From: Streptomyces sp. CB03234
Lineage (GTDB): Bacteria > Actinomycetota > Actinomycetes > Streptomycetales > Streptomycetaceae
Direction of reading: 5' to 3'
Length of the DNA stretch: 64,000 nucleotides
Assembly: GCF_001905885.1 (NCBI RefSeq)
Contig: NZ_LIYH01000001.1
Location: forward strand, 434,001 to 498,000
Both the position numbers and the translations under genes were made by a program. Within the stretch, counting starts at the first letter, position 1, and every line of letters begins with the position of its first letter. Below the pieces are notes generated by a model. That model was not told where the DNA came from. It searched no databases and was given only the letters and a program-made list of their open reading frames with translations. This document shows positions 1-9,271 of this stretch, piece by piece.

Positions 1-494
1 AGCCGGCGTACGGTGGGGGCGTCGCCGATCTGCGCGACGGCGTCCGCCAGCGCGCGGGCCACCGGGGCGACCGGAAGGCCGGTGACGTCCACCGGCTTCG
101 GCATCTCGTGCGTACGCACGATCCGTACGCACCCGGTGGAGCGCAGCCGCCGGGTGCGCGGCACCAGGACGTCGATGCGGTCCAGCGACAGCAGCGGCGG
201 GGCCGCCGCGAAGCGGTACAGCGCGAGCGCGGCCGGCCCCGTGATCATCGCCTCGGACGGCTGCCGGTCGGCGTAGAGCAGGGCCGCGTGCAGCCGCTCC
301 TCGCTGGTGGGCGGCCCGGGGTGCAGCAGGTACACCCCCGGCAGGAACTGCTGCCAGGGCCCACCGGCCCGGCACTGCGCGCCGGCCTCGGCGGCGGACA
401 CACCGTGCGCCCGCAACTGCGCGGCGGACATCACCCGGCGCCGGTCGTCGGCCAGGTGGGACAGGGGGCGGGGGGAGAGCGGGGTGTTCGTCAT
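1..494 (-). CDS. AbiEi-like winged-helix protein, 3' part cut off by the window edge
   Basis: An uninterrupted frame runs from an ATG at 492-494 to the left edge, giving about 164 residues with no stop reached. The N-terminal part (about residues 18-55, RRRVMSAAQLRAHGVSAAEA then WQQFLPGVYLLH) looks like the winged helix at the front of actinobacterial type IV toxin-antitoxin AbiEi-family proteins. It is followed by the usual PPTSEERLHAALLYA and a segment with a VPRTRRLRSTG motif. In Streptomyces such proteins are common without a partner toxin, so an orphan DNA-binding protein is likelier than a working toxin-antitoxin pair. The family call rests on motif memory and the C-terminal domain cannot be seen. 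Confidence 0.55.
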   Translation of the reverse strand, partial: MTNTPLSPRPLSHLADDRRRVMSAAQLRAHGVSAAEAGAQCRAGGPWQQFLPGVYLLHPGPPTSEERLHAALLYADRQPSEAMITGPAALALYRFAAAPPLLSLDRIDVLVPRTRRLRSTGCVRIVRTHEMPKPVDVTGLPVAPVARALADAVAQIGDAPTVRR

Positions 495-645
495 GCCCCG
501 GGTTTTCCGCCAACCGGCCCGCCGCTAACCGCTGTTACACGTCCGTCGACAATCTGGGACTACCCCGTCCTAAAGTACGGACGTTCGACTGCCGATCAGG
601 GACCCCGATCACGCCCCCGACCTGGTGCGGCGCCCTCCGCCCGGA

Positions 646-674
646 CGGGCGCCCGTCCCTGGAACAGGCGCCCG
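646..674 (-). terminator. Candidate terminator downstream of pepN
   Basis: Arms CGGGCGCC (646-653) and GGCGCCCG (667-674) are perfect complements around a 13-base loop, just past the pepN stop codon. There is no U tract, which is usual for Streptomyces terminators. Confidence 0.4.
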
Positions 675-685
675 ATTCCGGGCCG

Positions 686-3241
686 TCAGGCTGCCGCCGA
701 CGCGTCGCACGCCTGGGCGCGCAGGGCGCGGGCCAGGTCGTCGCGGGACTCCAGGACCAGGCGGCGCAGGGCGGGCGCGGCCGACTCGTGCGCGGCGAGC
801 CAGGCGTCGGTGGCCTCCAGCGTGGCGGGGTCGTCCTGGAGGGACGGGAACAGGCCCCGCACCACGTCCATGCCGATCTGGATGGACCGCTCGGTCCACA
901 CCCGCTCGATCGCCGCGAAGTACTTCGGCGCGTAGGGAGCGATCAGCCCCCGCTGCGACGGCTGGCCGAAGCCCGCGATCGTCGCCTCCACCAGTGCGTT
1001 GGACAGGGCGTCCGACTCGACGACCTGTGCCCACGCCTGCGCCTTGACCGCCTCCGACGGGCGGGCCGCCAGGCAGCGCACCTGGTGGCGCTTGCCCGAC
1101 GCCGTGTCGTCACGCGCCAGCTCCGCCGCGATCGCCGCCTCGTCGGCCCGGCCGTGCGCGGCCAGCGGCTCCAGGAACGACCAGCGCAGCTCCTGGTCCA
1201 CGTCCAGACCGTCGATCTTCTCCGTGCCGTCCAGCAACCCCTCCAGCAGCCCGAAGTGCGCGTCCCTCGTGGCCGTCGCCGCGAAGAACCGCGCCCACGT
1301 CAGCTGGTGCTCACTGCCCGGCTCCGCCGCCCGCAGCTCCCGCAGCGCGCCCTCGGCCAGCAGCCGGCCACCCTCCTCGCGCCACGCAGGCGCCGCGTAG
1401 TGCACCAGCGCGGACCGCGCCCAGGCGTGCAGCATCTGCAGCACACCGATGTCCGACTCGCGCCCCGCGAACGCCAGCACCAGACCCACGAAGTCCCGCG
1501 CCGGCATCAGCGCGTCCCGCGTCAGGTTCCACAGCGCCGACCAGCACAGCGCCCGCGCGAGCGGGTCCCGCAGGTCGCCCAGGTGCGCGCGCAGCGTGGC
1601 CAGCGAAGCCTCGTCGAAGCGGACCTTGCAGTACGTGAGGTCGTCGTCGTTGACCAGCACCAGCGCCGGGCGTTCCCGGCCCGCCAGTTCCGCCACCACC
1701 GTCCGCGCACCGGTGACGTCCACCTCCGCGCGGGCGTACCGCACCAGCTCCCCGTCGTCCGACAGCCGGTACAGCCCCACCGCAGCCCGGTGCGGACGCG
1801 GCTCCCCGCCCTCCTGCTCCACGACCAGCTCCGCGACACGGCCGCCGTCCACGTCGTACGTGACCACCGGCGTCAGGGCGTTGACCCCCGACGTCTCCAG
1901 CCACGACCGGGACCACGCCTTCATGTCCCGTCCCGACGTCTCCTCCAGCACCGACAGCAGGTCGCCCAGGCGCGTGTTCCCGTACGCGTGCCGCTTGAAG
2001 TACCGGCGGGCGCCCTCCAGGAACGCCTCCCGCCCCGCGTACGCCACCAGCTGCTTGAGCACGGCCGCGCCCTTGGCGTAGGTGATCCCGTCGAAGTTCA
2101 GCTTGGCGTCCTCCAGGTCACGGATGTCGGCCGTGATGGGATGGGTGGAGGGCAGCTGGTCCGCCCGGTACGCCCACGCCTTGCGGTTGTTGGCGAAGGT
2201 CACCCAGCTGTTGGTGAAGCGGGTCGCCTCGGCCAGCGAGAAGGAGCCCATGAAGTCCGCGAAGGACTCCTTCAGCCACAGGTCGTCCCACCACTTCATG
2301 GTGACCAGGTCGCCGAACCACATGTGCGCCATCTCGTGCAGGATGACGTTCGCCCGGCGCTCGTACGCCGCCTGCGTCACCTTGCCCCGGTAGATGTACT
2401 CCTCGCGGAAGGTCACCATCCCCGGGTTCTCCATGGCGCCCAGGTTGTACTCGGGCACGAACGCCTGGTCGTACTTCCCGAAGGGGTACGGGTAGTCGAA
2501 GTTGTCGTGGAAGAAGTCGAAGCCCTGCTTGGTGACGAGGAAGACGTCGTCCGCGTCGAAGTGCTTCGCCAGGCTCTTGCGGCACATCGCGCCCAGCGGG
2601 ATCTCCAGCTCACCGCGCCGGTAGGTGTCCGTCACACAGTGGTACGGACCGGCCACGACACAGGTGATGTACGTGGAGATCGGCGCCGTCTCGGCGAACC
2701 GCCACACCCCGCCCTCGCGCGACTCCTCCGCCCCGTTGCTCCACACCGTCCAGCCCTCGGGGGCGATCACCTCGAAACGGTACGGCGCCTTCAGGTCGGG
2801 CTGCTCGAAGTTGGCGAACACGCGCCGCGCGTCGGCCGGCTCGTACTGCGTGTAGAGGTAGACCTCGCCGTCCTCCGGGTCGACGAACCGGTGCATCCCC
2901 TCACCGGTGCGGCTGTAGGCGCACTGGGCGTCCACCACCAGCACGTTCTCGTCCGCGAGGCCGTCCAGCGCGATCCGGGAGCCGTCGAAGACGGCCGCCG
3001 GGTCCAGCTCCCGCCCGTTGAGCGTGACCGCGGTCACCGACGGGGCGATCAAGTCCACGAAGGTGGCGGAACCCGGCGCGATGCGGCGGAACCGGATCGT
3101 CGTCACCGAGCGGAACGTACGCCGCTCGGTCTCGCTCTCCCCGACGGCGGACCGCAGATCGAGCGCGACCTCGTACCCGTCGACGGACAGCAGGCCGGCC
3201 CGCTCACGGGCCTCGTCGCGGGACAGATTCTCACCGGGCAC
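686..3241 (-). CDS. pepN: Aminopeptidase N (M1 family zinc metallopeptidase)
   Basis: Cytosolic zinc aminopeptidase of 851 residues that removes N-terminal residues from peptides; Streptomyces PepN proteins are about this size. The substrate-recognition motif GAMEN (in LGAMENPGMV) and the zinc site HEMAH followed by a conserved downstream Glu (WLKESFAD) are intact, and an ERAP1-like helical domain fills the C-terminal half. The frame stays open upstream, but the GTG at 3239-3241 (MPGENLSRDEARERA) is chosen because AAGGAG lies about 9 bases before it and the protein then begins as its relatives do. It is divergent from the DsbA-fold gene at 3378, so the 136 bp between them must hold both promoters. 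Confidence 0.95.
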   Translation of the reverse strand: MPGENLSRDEARERAGLLSVDGYEVALDLRSAVGESETERRTFRSVTTIRFRRIAPGSATFVDLIAPSVTAVTLNGRELDPAAVFDGSRIALDGLADENVLVVDAQCAYSRTGEGMHRFVDPEDGEVYLYTQYEPADARRVFANFEQPDLKAPYRFEVIAPEGWTVWSNGAEESREGGVWRFAETAPISTYITCVVAGPYHCVTDTYRRGELEIPLGAMCRKSLAKHFDADDVFLVTKQGFDFFHDNFDYPYPFGKYDQAFVPEYNLGAMENPGMVTFREEYIYRGKVTQAAYERRANVILHEMAHMWFGDLVTMKWWDDLWLKESFADFMGSFSLAEATRFTNSWVTFANNRKAWAYRADQLPSTHPITADIRDLEDAKLNFDGITYAKGAAVLKQLVAYAGREAFLEGARRYFKRHAYGNTRLGDLLSVLEETSGRDMKAWSRSWLETSGVNALTPVVTYDVDGGRVAELVVEQEGGEPRPHRAAVGLYRLSDDGELVRYARAEVDVTGARTVVAELAGRERPALVLVNDDDLTYCKVRFDEASLATLRAHLGDLRDPLARALCWSALWNLTRDALMPARDFVGLVLAFAGRESDIGVLQMLHAWARSALVHYAAPAWREEGGRLLAEGALRELRAAEPGSEHQLTWARFFAATATRDAHFGLLEGLLDGTEKIDGLDVDQELRWSFLEPLAAHGRADEAAIAAELARDDTASGKRHQVRCLAARPSEAVKAQAWAQVVESDALSNALVEATIAGFGQPSQRGLIAPYAPKYFAAIERVWTERSIQIGMDVVRGLFPSLQDDPATLEATDAWLAAHESAAPALRRLVLESRDDLARALRAQACDASAAA

Positions 3242-3377
3242 GGGCGGCACTCCTTCGTGGCTCGTTGTGACAGGAGCGATCCTCCCACGTGCCACTGACA
3301 GGCGGCACAAGGGAATGCCCGCGCACTGCCGGGTGTTGTGCCGGGGACGACCGCAGGCACAGATCACGAGGAGTGAC

Positions 3378-4019
3378 ATGTCCGAGAGCAGGACCACCGC
3401 CGACTTCTGGTTCGACCCCCTGTGTCCCTGGGCGTGGCTGACCTCCCGCTGGATGCTCGAGGTGGAGAAGGTCCGCCCGGTCGACGTGCGCTGGCACGTG
3501 ATGAGCCTCGCCGTCCTCAACGAGGACAAGCTGGACCAGGTCCCGCCGGAGTACCGGGAGATGCTGGAGACCCAGGCGTGGGGCCCGGTCCGGGTCGTCA
3601 TCGCCGCCCAGCAGCTGCACGGCGACGAGGTGGTCGGCAAGCTGTACACCGCGCTCGGCACGCGCTTCCACAACAAGGGCGAGGGCCCGACGCACACGGC
3701 GATCCGCGAGGCACTGGAGGACGTCGGCCTGCCGGTCTCCCTCGCCGAGTACGCCGGCAAGGACGCCTACGACGCCGAGCTGCGCGCCTCGCACAACGAG
3801 GGCATCGACAAGGTCGGCCAGGAGGTCGGCACCCCGGTCATCGCGGTGCCCGGGGCGGACGGCGAGCAGATCGCCTTCTTCGGCCCGGTCGTCACCCCCA
3901 CCCCCAAGGGCGAGGAGGCGGCCAAGCTGTGGGACGGCACGCTGATGGTGGCGTCGATCCCCGGCTTCTACGAGATCAAGCGAACCCGCACCCAGGGCCC
4001 GGATTTCAGCAACCTGTAG
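3378..4019 (+). CDS. DsbA-fold protein of the mycothiol-dependent nitroreductase family (Rv2466c-like)
   Basis: 213 residues. The start ATG follows GAGGAG. The sequence follows Mycobacterium tuberculosis Rv2466c along its length: ADFWFDPLCPW, SRWMLEVEKVR, HVMSLAVLNE, WGPVRVVIAA, VGTPVIAVPG, VAFFGPV-like and FYEIKRTRT. Rv2466c is a mycothiol-dependent reductase that activates nitro compounds. The active site here reads CPWA instead of CPWC, so only the N-terminal cysteine remains. That suggests a monothiol mechanism with mycothiol instead of an intramolecular disulfide. It appears monocistronic, with a strong terminator directly downstream, and lies next to sodF, another redox gene. The family call is confident; the substrate is unknown. 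Confidence 0.88.
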   Translation: MSESRTTADFWFDPLCPWAWLTSRWMLEVEKVRPVDVRWHVMSLAVLNEDKLDQVPPEYREMLETQAWGPVRVVIAAQQLHGDEVVGKLYTALGTRFHNKGEGPTHTAIREALEDVGLPVSLAEYAGKDAYDAELRASHNEGIDKVGQEVGTPVIAVPGADGEQIAFFGPVVTPTPKGEEAAKLWDGTLMVASIPGFYEIKRTRTQGPDFSNL

Positions 4020-4036
4020 AAAAGCCGCGCGTACAG

Positions 4037-4075
4037 AAGGCCCCCCGTGAGCCATGTCCTCACGGGGGGCCTTCC
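4037..4075. terminator. Bidirectional hairpin between the convergent DsbA-fold gene and sodF
   Basis: GAAGGCCCCCCGTGAG at 4037-4052 pairs with CTCACGGGGGGCCTTC at 4060-4075 around a 7-base loop, a perfect 16-bp stem 17 bases after the stop codon at 4019. Confidence 0.85.
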
Positions 4076-4140
4076 TTCATCCGCCTGCCCGGTGAAGGTT
4101 GAGAAGACGATCACGAGCAGGTCGTTTCACAGCGCCGTCG

Positions 4141-4785
4141 TCAGGGCGCGATCAGCGGCGTGCGCTCCTTGGCCTGGGCGTAACGCCTGGCCACGTCCTG
4201 CCAGTTGACGACCTCCCACATCGCCTCGATGAAGTCCACCTTCTGGTTCTTGTACTGCAGGTAGAAGGCGTGCTCCCAGGCGTCGAAGACCAGGATCGGC
4301 ACCGAGCCCTGACCGACGTTGCCCTGGTGGTCGTAGACCTGCTCGACGATGAGGCGGCCGCTGACCGGCTCGTACGCCAGGACGCCCCAGCCCGAGCCCT
4401 GGGTGGTCGCGGCGGCCTTGGACAGCTGGGTCCTGAACTTGGCGAAGGAGCCGAAGGACGCGGCGATCGCGTCCGCGAGCTCGCCCACGCCGTCCGCCGC
4501 CAGCGGCTCGCCACCGCCGCCGTTCTTCTTGCCGGTCATGTTGTGCCAGTAGATGGAGTGCAGGATGTGGCCGGAGAGGTGGAACGCGAGGTTCTTCTCC
4601 AGGCCGTTGATCGAGCCCCACTGCTCCTTGTCGCGCGCCTCTTCCAGCTGCTCCAGGGTGTCGTTGGCGCCCTTGACGTAGGCGGCGTGGTGCTTGTCGT
4701 GGTGCAGCTCGATGATCTGCGGGTTGATGACCGGCTCGAGCTCCGCGTAGTCGTACGGAAGTTCAGGAAGTGTGTAGATCGCCAT
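4141..4785 (-). CDS. sodF: Superoxide dismutase, Fe/Mn family (SodF type)
   Basis: 214-residue cytosolic enzyme that dismutates superoxide to oxygen and hydrogen peroxide. The N-terminal signature [15 protein letters not shown], the ligand-bearing [12 protein letters not shown] and [15 protein letters not shown], and the C-terminal metal-site motif [11 protein letters not shown] are all present. The ATG at 4783-4785 is chosen (MAIYTLPEL) with GGAGG about 8 bases upstream; an upstream in-frame ATG would add nine unconserved residues. Streptomyces usually have a nickel SOD (sodN) and this Fe-type enzyme, and in S. coelicolor sodF is repressed by Nur when nickel is present. A Nur-like site lies just upstream at 4824-4840, which supports that role here. 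Confidence 0.95.
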   Translation of the reverse strand: MAIYTLPELPYDYAELEPVINPQIIELHHDKHHAAYVKGANDTLEQLEEARDKEQWGSINGLEKNLAFHLSGHILHSIYWHNMTGKKNGGGGEPLAADGVGELADAIAASFGSFAKFRTQLSKAAATTQGSGWGVLAYEPVSGRLIVEQVYDHQGNVGQGSVPILVFDAWEHAFYLQYKNQKVDFIEAMWEVVNWQDVARRYAQAKERTPLIAP

Positions 4786-4823
4786 GTCCGAGCCCTCCGA
4801 CTGCTGCTGCATTCTGCGGCTTA

Positions 4824-4840
4824 TTGCAAACCTTGTGCAA
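4824..4840 (-). promoter_or_regulatory. Nur-like (nickel uptake regulator) operator upstream of sodF
   Basis: TTGCAA-ACCTT-GTGCAA, about 40 bp before the sodF start, differs by one base from TTGCAA-N5-TTGCAA, the form of site reported for Nur in S. coelicolor. The prediction is that sodF is shut off when nickel is sufficient. Nur itself is not in the window. Confidence 0.6.
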
Positions 4841-4874
4841 GTGCAGGCTAACAGCAGGAGGGCCCGGAAGTTGA

Positions 4875-5960
4875 TCAGCCCTTGGTCCTAGGGCGCGCGT
4901 CCCGGCGCGCGTCCCTGGCGATCACCGCCAGGTCCGGGAAGTCGGTCACCACCGCGTCCACCCCGAGCGCGAAGTGGCGGGCGTACTCCCCGAAGGCGTC
5001 CCCGAAGGCGTTGGGGTCGGTGCCGCGCCGCAGCTCCGCCGGGAGGTACTGGTTCTCGGCGCGGAAGGTGTACGCGCCGACCTTCAGCCCCGCCGCGTGG
5101 GCGTCCGCGAGCAGGGTCGAGGGCGGCACCAGGGACGACTTGTCGGGGCCGATCCACTGCGCGTACGCGGCGATCGCCCGCAGCCCGGCCGGGGTCATCA
5201 TGTCCCGGTACGTCAGGGGATGCCCGTACGGGCCGCCACTGGTGCCGAGGGCCTGCCAGAGCGGGACGCGCAGCCGCTCCTCGGCGAGCCGCAGCAGGCT
5301 GGACGGCTCGAAGGACTGGATCACGCACTCGCGCGGGCCGAGCCGGTTGCGGCGGACGAGATCCGCGAGGACGGGCTCCAGGGGCAGGCCCAGGGAGCGG
5401 AAGTACGACGGGTGCTTGGTCTCCGGGAAGACGGTGACGGTCCGCCCGTGGCGCCGGGACAGCCGGCGCGCCAGATCGACCACCTCCTGGAAGGTCAGCA
5501 CTTCCTGGTGCCCGTCGAAGACGGTGTTCCGGTTCCGTACGAGGGGGAGGCGTTCGACCGCCCGCAGGGTCTTCAGCTCCGCGAGCGTGAAGTCCTCGGT
5601 GAACCAGCCGGTGACGGCCCGCCCGTCGACGGTCCTGGTGGTGCGGCGCCCGGCGAACTCGGGGCGCCGGGCGACGTCCGTGGTGCCCGAGATCTCGTTC
5701 TCGTGGCGCACCACGAGGTGGTGGTCCCTGGTGGGGACGAGGTCCGGCTCGATCCAGTCGGCGCCGGTCTCGACGGCGAACGTGTAGGACGCGGCGGTGT
5801 GTTCGGGGCGCCAGCCGGCCGCGCCCCGGTGGCCGATCACCACCGGCCGGGGGGCGACGGCCGCCGCATAGGCGGGGGCGGCGGATACGGAGGGGGTGGC
5901 GGATACGGAAGTGGCGGCGGCGGTCGCGCCCGCCGCGAGGAGTACCGAGCGACGTCTCAT
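4875..5960 (-). CDS. Secreted glycerophosphodiester phosphodiesterase
   Basis: 361 residues. The start is placed at the ATG at 5958-5960 ([18 protein letters not shown]), which opens a Tat-like signal peptide (RRRSVLL, then an Ala-rich hydrophobic stretch ending near SVSAAPAYA). The mature part is a GDPD TIM barrel: [16 protein letters not shown] carries the catalytic His and the metal-binding PEHT, followed by [20 protein letters not shown]. This is the GlpQ-type arrangement that hydrolyses glycerophosphodiesters to glycerol-3-phosphate and an alcohol. In Streptomyces such exported enzymes can release phosphate or glycerol phosphate from lipids or teichoic acid, though the substrate cannot be told from sequence. 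No convincing ribosome site precedes the start. Confidence 0.88.
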   Translation of the reverse strand: MRRRSVLLAAGATAAATSVSATPSVSAAPAYAAAVAPRPVVIGHRGAAGWRPEHTAASYTFAVETGADWIEPDLVPTRDHHLVVRHENEISGTTDVARRPEFAGRRTTRTVDGRAVTGWFTEDFTLAELKTLRAVERLPLVRNRNTVFDGHQEVLTFQEVVDLARRLSRRHGRTVTVFPETKHPSYFRSLGLPLEPVLADLVRRNRLGPRECVIQSFEPSSLLRLAEERLRVPLWQALGTSGGPYGHPLTYRDMMTPAGLRAIAAYAQWIGPDKSSLVPPSTLLADAHAAGLKVGAYTFRAENQYLPAELRRGTDPNAFGDAFGEYARHFALGVDAVVTDFPDLAVIARDARRDARPRTKG

Positions 5961-6040
5961 GGGCCCGGACGGTAAGGGCACGACAGGGGCGCGCCCAGGC
6001 CACTTCACGCGCTGTGCGGGCGGTTTTCACCCCCCGTACC

Positions 6041-6080
6041 GCACCCGACCGCACCCGACCGCACCCGACCGCACCGGACC
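6041..6080. repeat. Four tandem 10-bp repeats
   Basis: GCACCCGACC occurs three times exactly (6041-6070) and once with one change (GCACCGGACC, 6071-6080), in the gap between the glycerophosphodiesterase start and the permease terminator. It is non-coding and of unknown role. Confidence 0.8.
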
Positions 6081-6099
6081 CGCACCGCACCGCGCAAAC

Positions 6100-6137
6100 G
6101 GCAGGAGCCCGGCGCATGACGCGCCGGGGCTCCTGCC
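6100..6137 (-). terminator. Terminator of the first amino-acid permease
   Basis: GGCAGGAGCCCGGCGC (6100-6115) faces GCGCCGGGGCTCCTGCC across a loop of about five bases, beginning 10 bases past the permease stop codon. Confidence 0.8.
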
Positions 6138-6147
6138 ACAAGACGGA

Positions 6148-7557
6148 TCAGGCGGACCTGACCGCCACCAGCTTCTGCCGGACGAACCCGACGACGGCCA
6201 GGAACAGCGTCAGACCGCCCGTGTAGTACAGCTGCTCTCGGGTGCCGGCGTCGCGCGCCATCAGGACGAACACCGCTGCCATGCCGGCCAGCGCCACCCA
6301 CGTCAGGTACGGGTAGAGCCACATCTTCACGACCAGCTTCTCGGGCGCCTCGCGCTCCAGCCGGCGGCGCAGCAGCAGCTGCGAGACGGCGATGAAGAAC
6401 CACACGACCAGGATGATCGCCCCGATCATGTTGAGCAGCCAGGCGAACAGGTCGTCGGGCCGCCAGTAGCTGAGCAGCACGCACACGAAGCCGAACACGG
6501 ACGACGCCAGCACCGCGATGCGCGGCACCCCGCCGGAGACCTGCCCGAGCAGCTTCGGGCCCATACCGCGCGCCACCAGCGAGCAGGCCATGCGCGAGGC
6601 GCCGTAGATGTTGGCGTTCATCGCCGAGAGCAGGGCGATCAGCACGACCACGTTCATGATCTGGCCGGCGGCCGGGATGCCCAGGAAGTCCAGCGTGGCG
6701 ACGTACGGGCCCTTCTCGGCGACCGACTCGTGCGTCCAGGGCAGCAGGGTGACCACGACGGCCATCGACCCGACGTAGAAGATCGCGATCCGCCACATCG
6801 CCGTACGTACGGCCTTGGCGACGCCCTGGACCGGGTGCTCGGACTCGGCGGCGGCGATGGTGACCGTCTCCAGGCCGCCGTACGCGAAGACGGAGGCGAG
6901 CAGGCCGACGATCAGTCCCTCGGTGCCGTTGGGCATGAAGCCGCCGTGGCCGGTGAGGTTGGTGGCGCCGGGGGCGTCGGTGCCGGGCAGCACGCCCGCG
7001 ATGGCCAGCACGCCGATGCCCAGGAAGAGGACGATCGCGCCGACCTTGAGGGCGGCGAACCAGAACTCGAACTCGCCGAAGTTCTTCACGGCCGCCAGGT
7101 TCGTGGCGCAGAACAGCGTCATGAACAGGGCCACCCACGCCCACTCCGGGGTGCCGGGGAACCAGCTCACCATGATCTGCGCGGCGCCCATGCCCTCCAG
7201 GCCGACCGCCACGCACAGCAGGAACCAGAAGGACCAGCCGGCCGTGAAGCCCGCCCACGGGCCGATGGCCCGCTCGGAGTGCACCGAGAACGAGCCGGAG
7301 GCCGGATTGGCCGCCGACATCTCGCCCAGCATGCGCATCACCAGCATGACGAGGGCGCCGGAGATCGCGTACGCGAGGATGATCGACGGACCGGCGGCCG
7401 CGATGGCCTGGCCGGAGCCGACGAACAGCCCGGCGCCGATGACGCCGCCGAGGGCGATCATCGACAGATGGCGTTGCTTGAGGCCGTGCGAGAGCGGCGC
7501 GTCGACCGGCGCCGGCTCCACCGGCGTCGAGTCGGCGGGCGCGGAGGTCCGAGACAT
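6148..7557 (-). CDS. Amino-acid permease (APC superfamily, AAT family), paralogue 1
   Basis: 469-residue cytoplasmic-membrane transporter with about 12 hydrophobic segments. The first helix motif GVIGAGLFVGSG, the ALVMLVMRMLGEM segment and FGEFEFWFAALKVGAI are hallmarks of proton-coupled amino-acid permeases of the GabP/AnsP/CycA type. The substrate cannot be assigned. Two ATGs lie close together; the second (7555-7557, MSRTSAP) is preferred because AGGG sits 7 bases before it. The short N-terminal tail ahead of SHGLKQRHL is cytoplasmic. A near-twin is encoded immediately upstream at 7720-9117 and a third copy lies at 11310-12743. Confidence 0.9.
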   Translation of the reverse strand: MSRTSAPADSTPVEPAPVDAPLSHGLKQRHLSMIALGGVIGAGLFVGSGQAIAAAGPSIILAYAISGALVMLVMRMLGEMSAANPASGSFSVHSERAIGPWAGFTAGWSFWFLLCVAVGLEGMGAAQIMVSWFPGTPEWAWVALFMTLFCATNLAAVKNFGEFEFWFAALKVGAIVLFLGIGVLAIAGVLPGTDAPGATNLTGHGGFMPNGTEGLIVGLLASVFAYGGLETVTIAAAESEHPVQGVAKAVRTAMWRIAIFYVGSMAVVVTLLPWTHESVAEKGPYVATLDFLGIPAAGQIMNVVVLIALLSAMNANIYGASRMACSLVARGMGPKLLGQVSGGVPRIAVLASSVFGFVCVLLSYWRPDDLFAWLLNMIGAIILVVWFFIAVSQLLLRRRLEREAPEKLVVKMWLYPYLTWVALAGMAAVFVLMARDAGTREQLYYTGGLTLFLAVVGFVRQKLVAVRSA

Positions 7558-7719
7558 GGGCATGCCCTGTTCAGTAGCTGAGACGGGGTGCGGGTGCGTG
7601 TGCGACCCGACGAGTCCGGGCGCGGCCCACAGTCTGGGCGGGCACACCGCTCACAGGGAACATCCGCCCGCTATACGGACACCGTGCTCACACAATGTGA
7701 AGGATCACCTACACAACCA
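7558..7719 (-). promoter_or_regulatory. Promoter region of permease 1 with a TCACA-N3-TGTGA palindrome
   Basis: The 13-bp perfect palindrome TCACACAATGTGA lies at 7688-7700, and a TATAGC -10-like box for the minus strand lies at 7670-7675. The palindrome would overlap the -35 position, as an operator would. The regulator is unknown. Confidence 0.35.
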
Positions 7720-9117
7720 TCACATGGAACGGGTACGCAACTCCCGCACCCACGCCACCACCAGTACCGCCCCGGTCGCCGCCGCCGACCACAGCACCTG
7801 CGGCCGCGCCCCGTCGTCCAGCAGCATCAGCACCAGCACCGCCGCCATGGCCGCCAGCGCGGCCCACGTCAGCCACGGGAAACCCCACATCCGAAGCGTC
7901 AGCTTCTGGGGCGCCTCGGTCTCGATCCGCCGCCGCAGCCGCAGCTGCGACACCGCGATCAGACCCCAGACGAACAGCAGGACGGCCCCGACCGCGTTCA
8001 GCATGTAGAGGAACACCGAGTCCGGCCACTTCAGATTGAGCAGTACGGAGACGAAGCCGAACGCCACCGACGCCAGCACCGCCCTGCGCGGCACCCCGCC
8101 GCCCGACACCGCCAGCAGCCCCTTCGGTGCCTCGCCGCGCTCCGCGAGCGAGAACACCATCCGCGACGAGCCGTACAGGTTGGCGTTGAGCGCCGACAGC
8201 AGCGCCACGAACACGACCACGTTCATGATCTGCCCGGCGGCCGGCACCCCGATCGCGTCCAGCACCGCGACGTACGGGCTCTGCCCCGGCTCCATCGACG
8301 TCCACGGCAGCAGCGTCACGACGACCAGCATCGAACCGACGTAGAACAAGAGGATCCGCCACACCGCGCTGCGCACCGCCCGCGCCACATTGCGCGCCGG
8401 GTCCTCCGACTCGGCGGCGGCGATCGTCACGACCTCCAGCCCGCCGAACGCGAACACCACCGCGAGCACCCCGGAGACGACTCCGTCCCAGCCGTTCGGC
8501 AGGAAACCACCCTGCCCGGTGAGGTTCGCGAGCCCCACCGGCTCCGTGTCCGGCAGCCATCCGGCGACCGCCAGCACGCCCAGGCCCAGGAACAGCACGA
8601 TCGCGCCGACCTTCAGCGCCGCGAACCAGAACTCGAACTCACCGAAGTTCTTCACCGCCGCCAGGTTGGCGACCGTGAACACCACCATGAAGATCAGCAC
8701 CCAGGTCCACTGCGGAACCCCCGGCACCCAGCCGTTGGCGATCCGCGCCGCGCCCGTCGCCTCCACCGCCAGCACGACCACGAGCAGGAACCAGTACAGC
8801 CAGCCGACCGAGAACCCGGCCCAGCGCCCCAGCGCCCGCTCCGCGTGCACCGAGAACGCGCCCGACGCGGGCATCGCCGCCGACATCTCCCCGAGCATTC
8901 GCATGATCAGCATCGCGAGCGCGCCCGCGATCAGATACGACAGGACGATCCCCGGCCCGGCGACCGCGATCCCGGCGCCCGAGCCGACGAACAGTCCGGC
9001 GCCGATCACCCCGCCCAGGCCGAGCATCGTCAGGTGCCGCTGCTTCAGCCCGTGCGACAGAGGCTCGGGCGCCGGGGCGAGCGGCGTGGGCGGGGCCGTG
9101 GGCGGGGCGTCGTGCAT
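7720..9117 (-). CDS. Amino-acid permease (APC superfamily, AAT family), paralogue 2
   Basis: 465 residues, closely similar to the permease at 6148-7557 throughout: PLSHGLKQRHLTMLGLGG, GLFVGSGAGIAVAG, NFGEFEFWFAALKVGAIV and PAAGQIMNVVV are shared or nearly so. This points to a tandem duplication followed by divergence. The protein has about 12 transmembrane helices and the same EMSAAMPASGAFSVHAERALG loop typical of the family. The ATG at 9115-9117 (MHDAPPTAPP) gives a short proline-rich cytoplasmic tail; longer in-frame starts would add unconserved sequence. No terminator is obvious between it and paralogue 1, so some readthrough is possible. The substrate is unknown. Confidence 0.9.
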   Translation of the reverse strand: MHDAPPTAPPTPLAPAPEPLSHGLKQRHLTMLGLGGVIGAGLFVGSGAGIAVAGPGIVLSYLIAGALAMLIMRMLGEMSAAMPASGAFSVHAERALGRWAGFSVGWLYWFLLVVVLAVEATGAARIANGWVPGVPQWTWVLIFMVVFTVANLAAVKNFGEFEFWFAALKVGAIVLFLGLGVLAVAGWLPDTEPVGLANLTGQGGFLPNGWDGVVSGVLAVVFAFGGLEVVTIAAAESEDPARNVARAVRSAVWRILLFYVGSMLVVVTLLPWTSMEPGQSPYVAVLDAIGVPAAGQIMNVVVFVALLSALNANLYGSSRMVFSLAERGEAPKGLLAVSGGGVPRRAVLASVAFGFVSVLLNLKWPDSVFLYMLNAVGAVLLFVWGLIAVSQLRLRRRIETEAPQKLTLRMWGFPWLTWAALAAMAAVLVLMLLDDGARPQVLWSAAATGAVLVVAWVRELRTRSM

Positions 9118-9271
9118 GGCGCTCGTACTCTCAGGTATTTGGAAGGACCCCACAGTCTCTCCGGGAACCGGCCCCTGGCGCAAAAGGGACCCTCCACCCG
9201 ACCTCCCCAGTGACGAGCATCACGCCCGCCGAGGCATATCCCCGGCCCTTTGTACGAACCCCACCAACGCT

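Noticed and set aside
788..3298. A plus-strand open frame of over 800 codons opposite pepN
   Set aside because: The Arg/Gln/His-rich composition and the clear zinc peptidase on the other strand show it to be a shadow.
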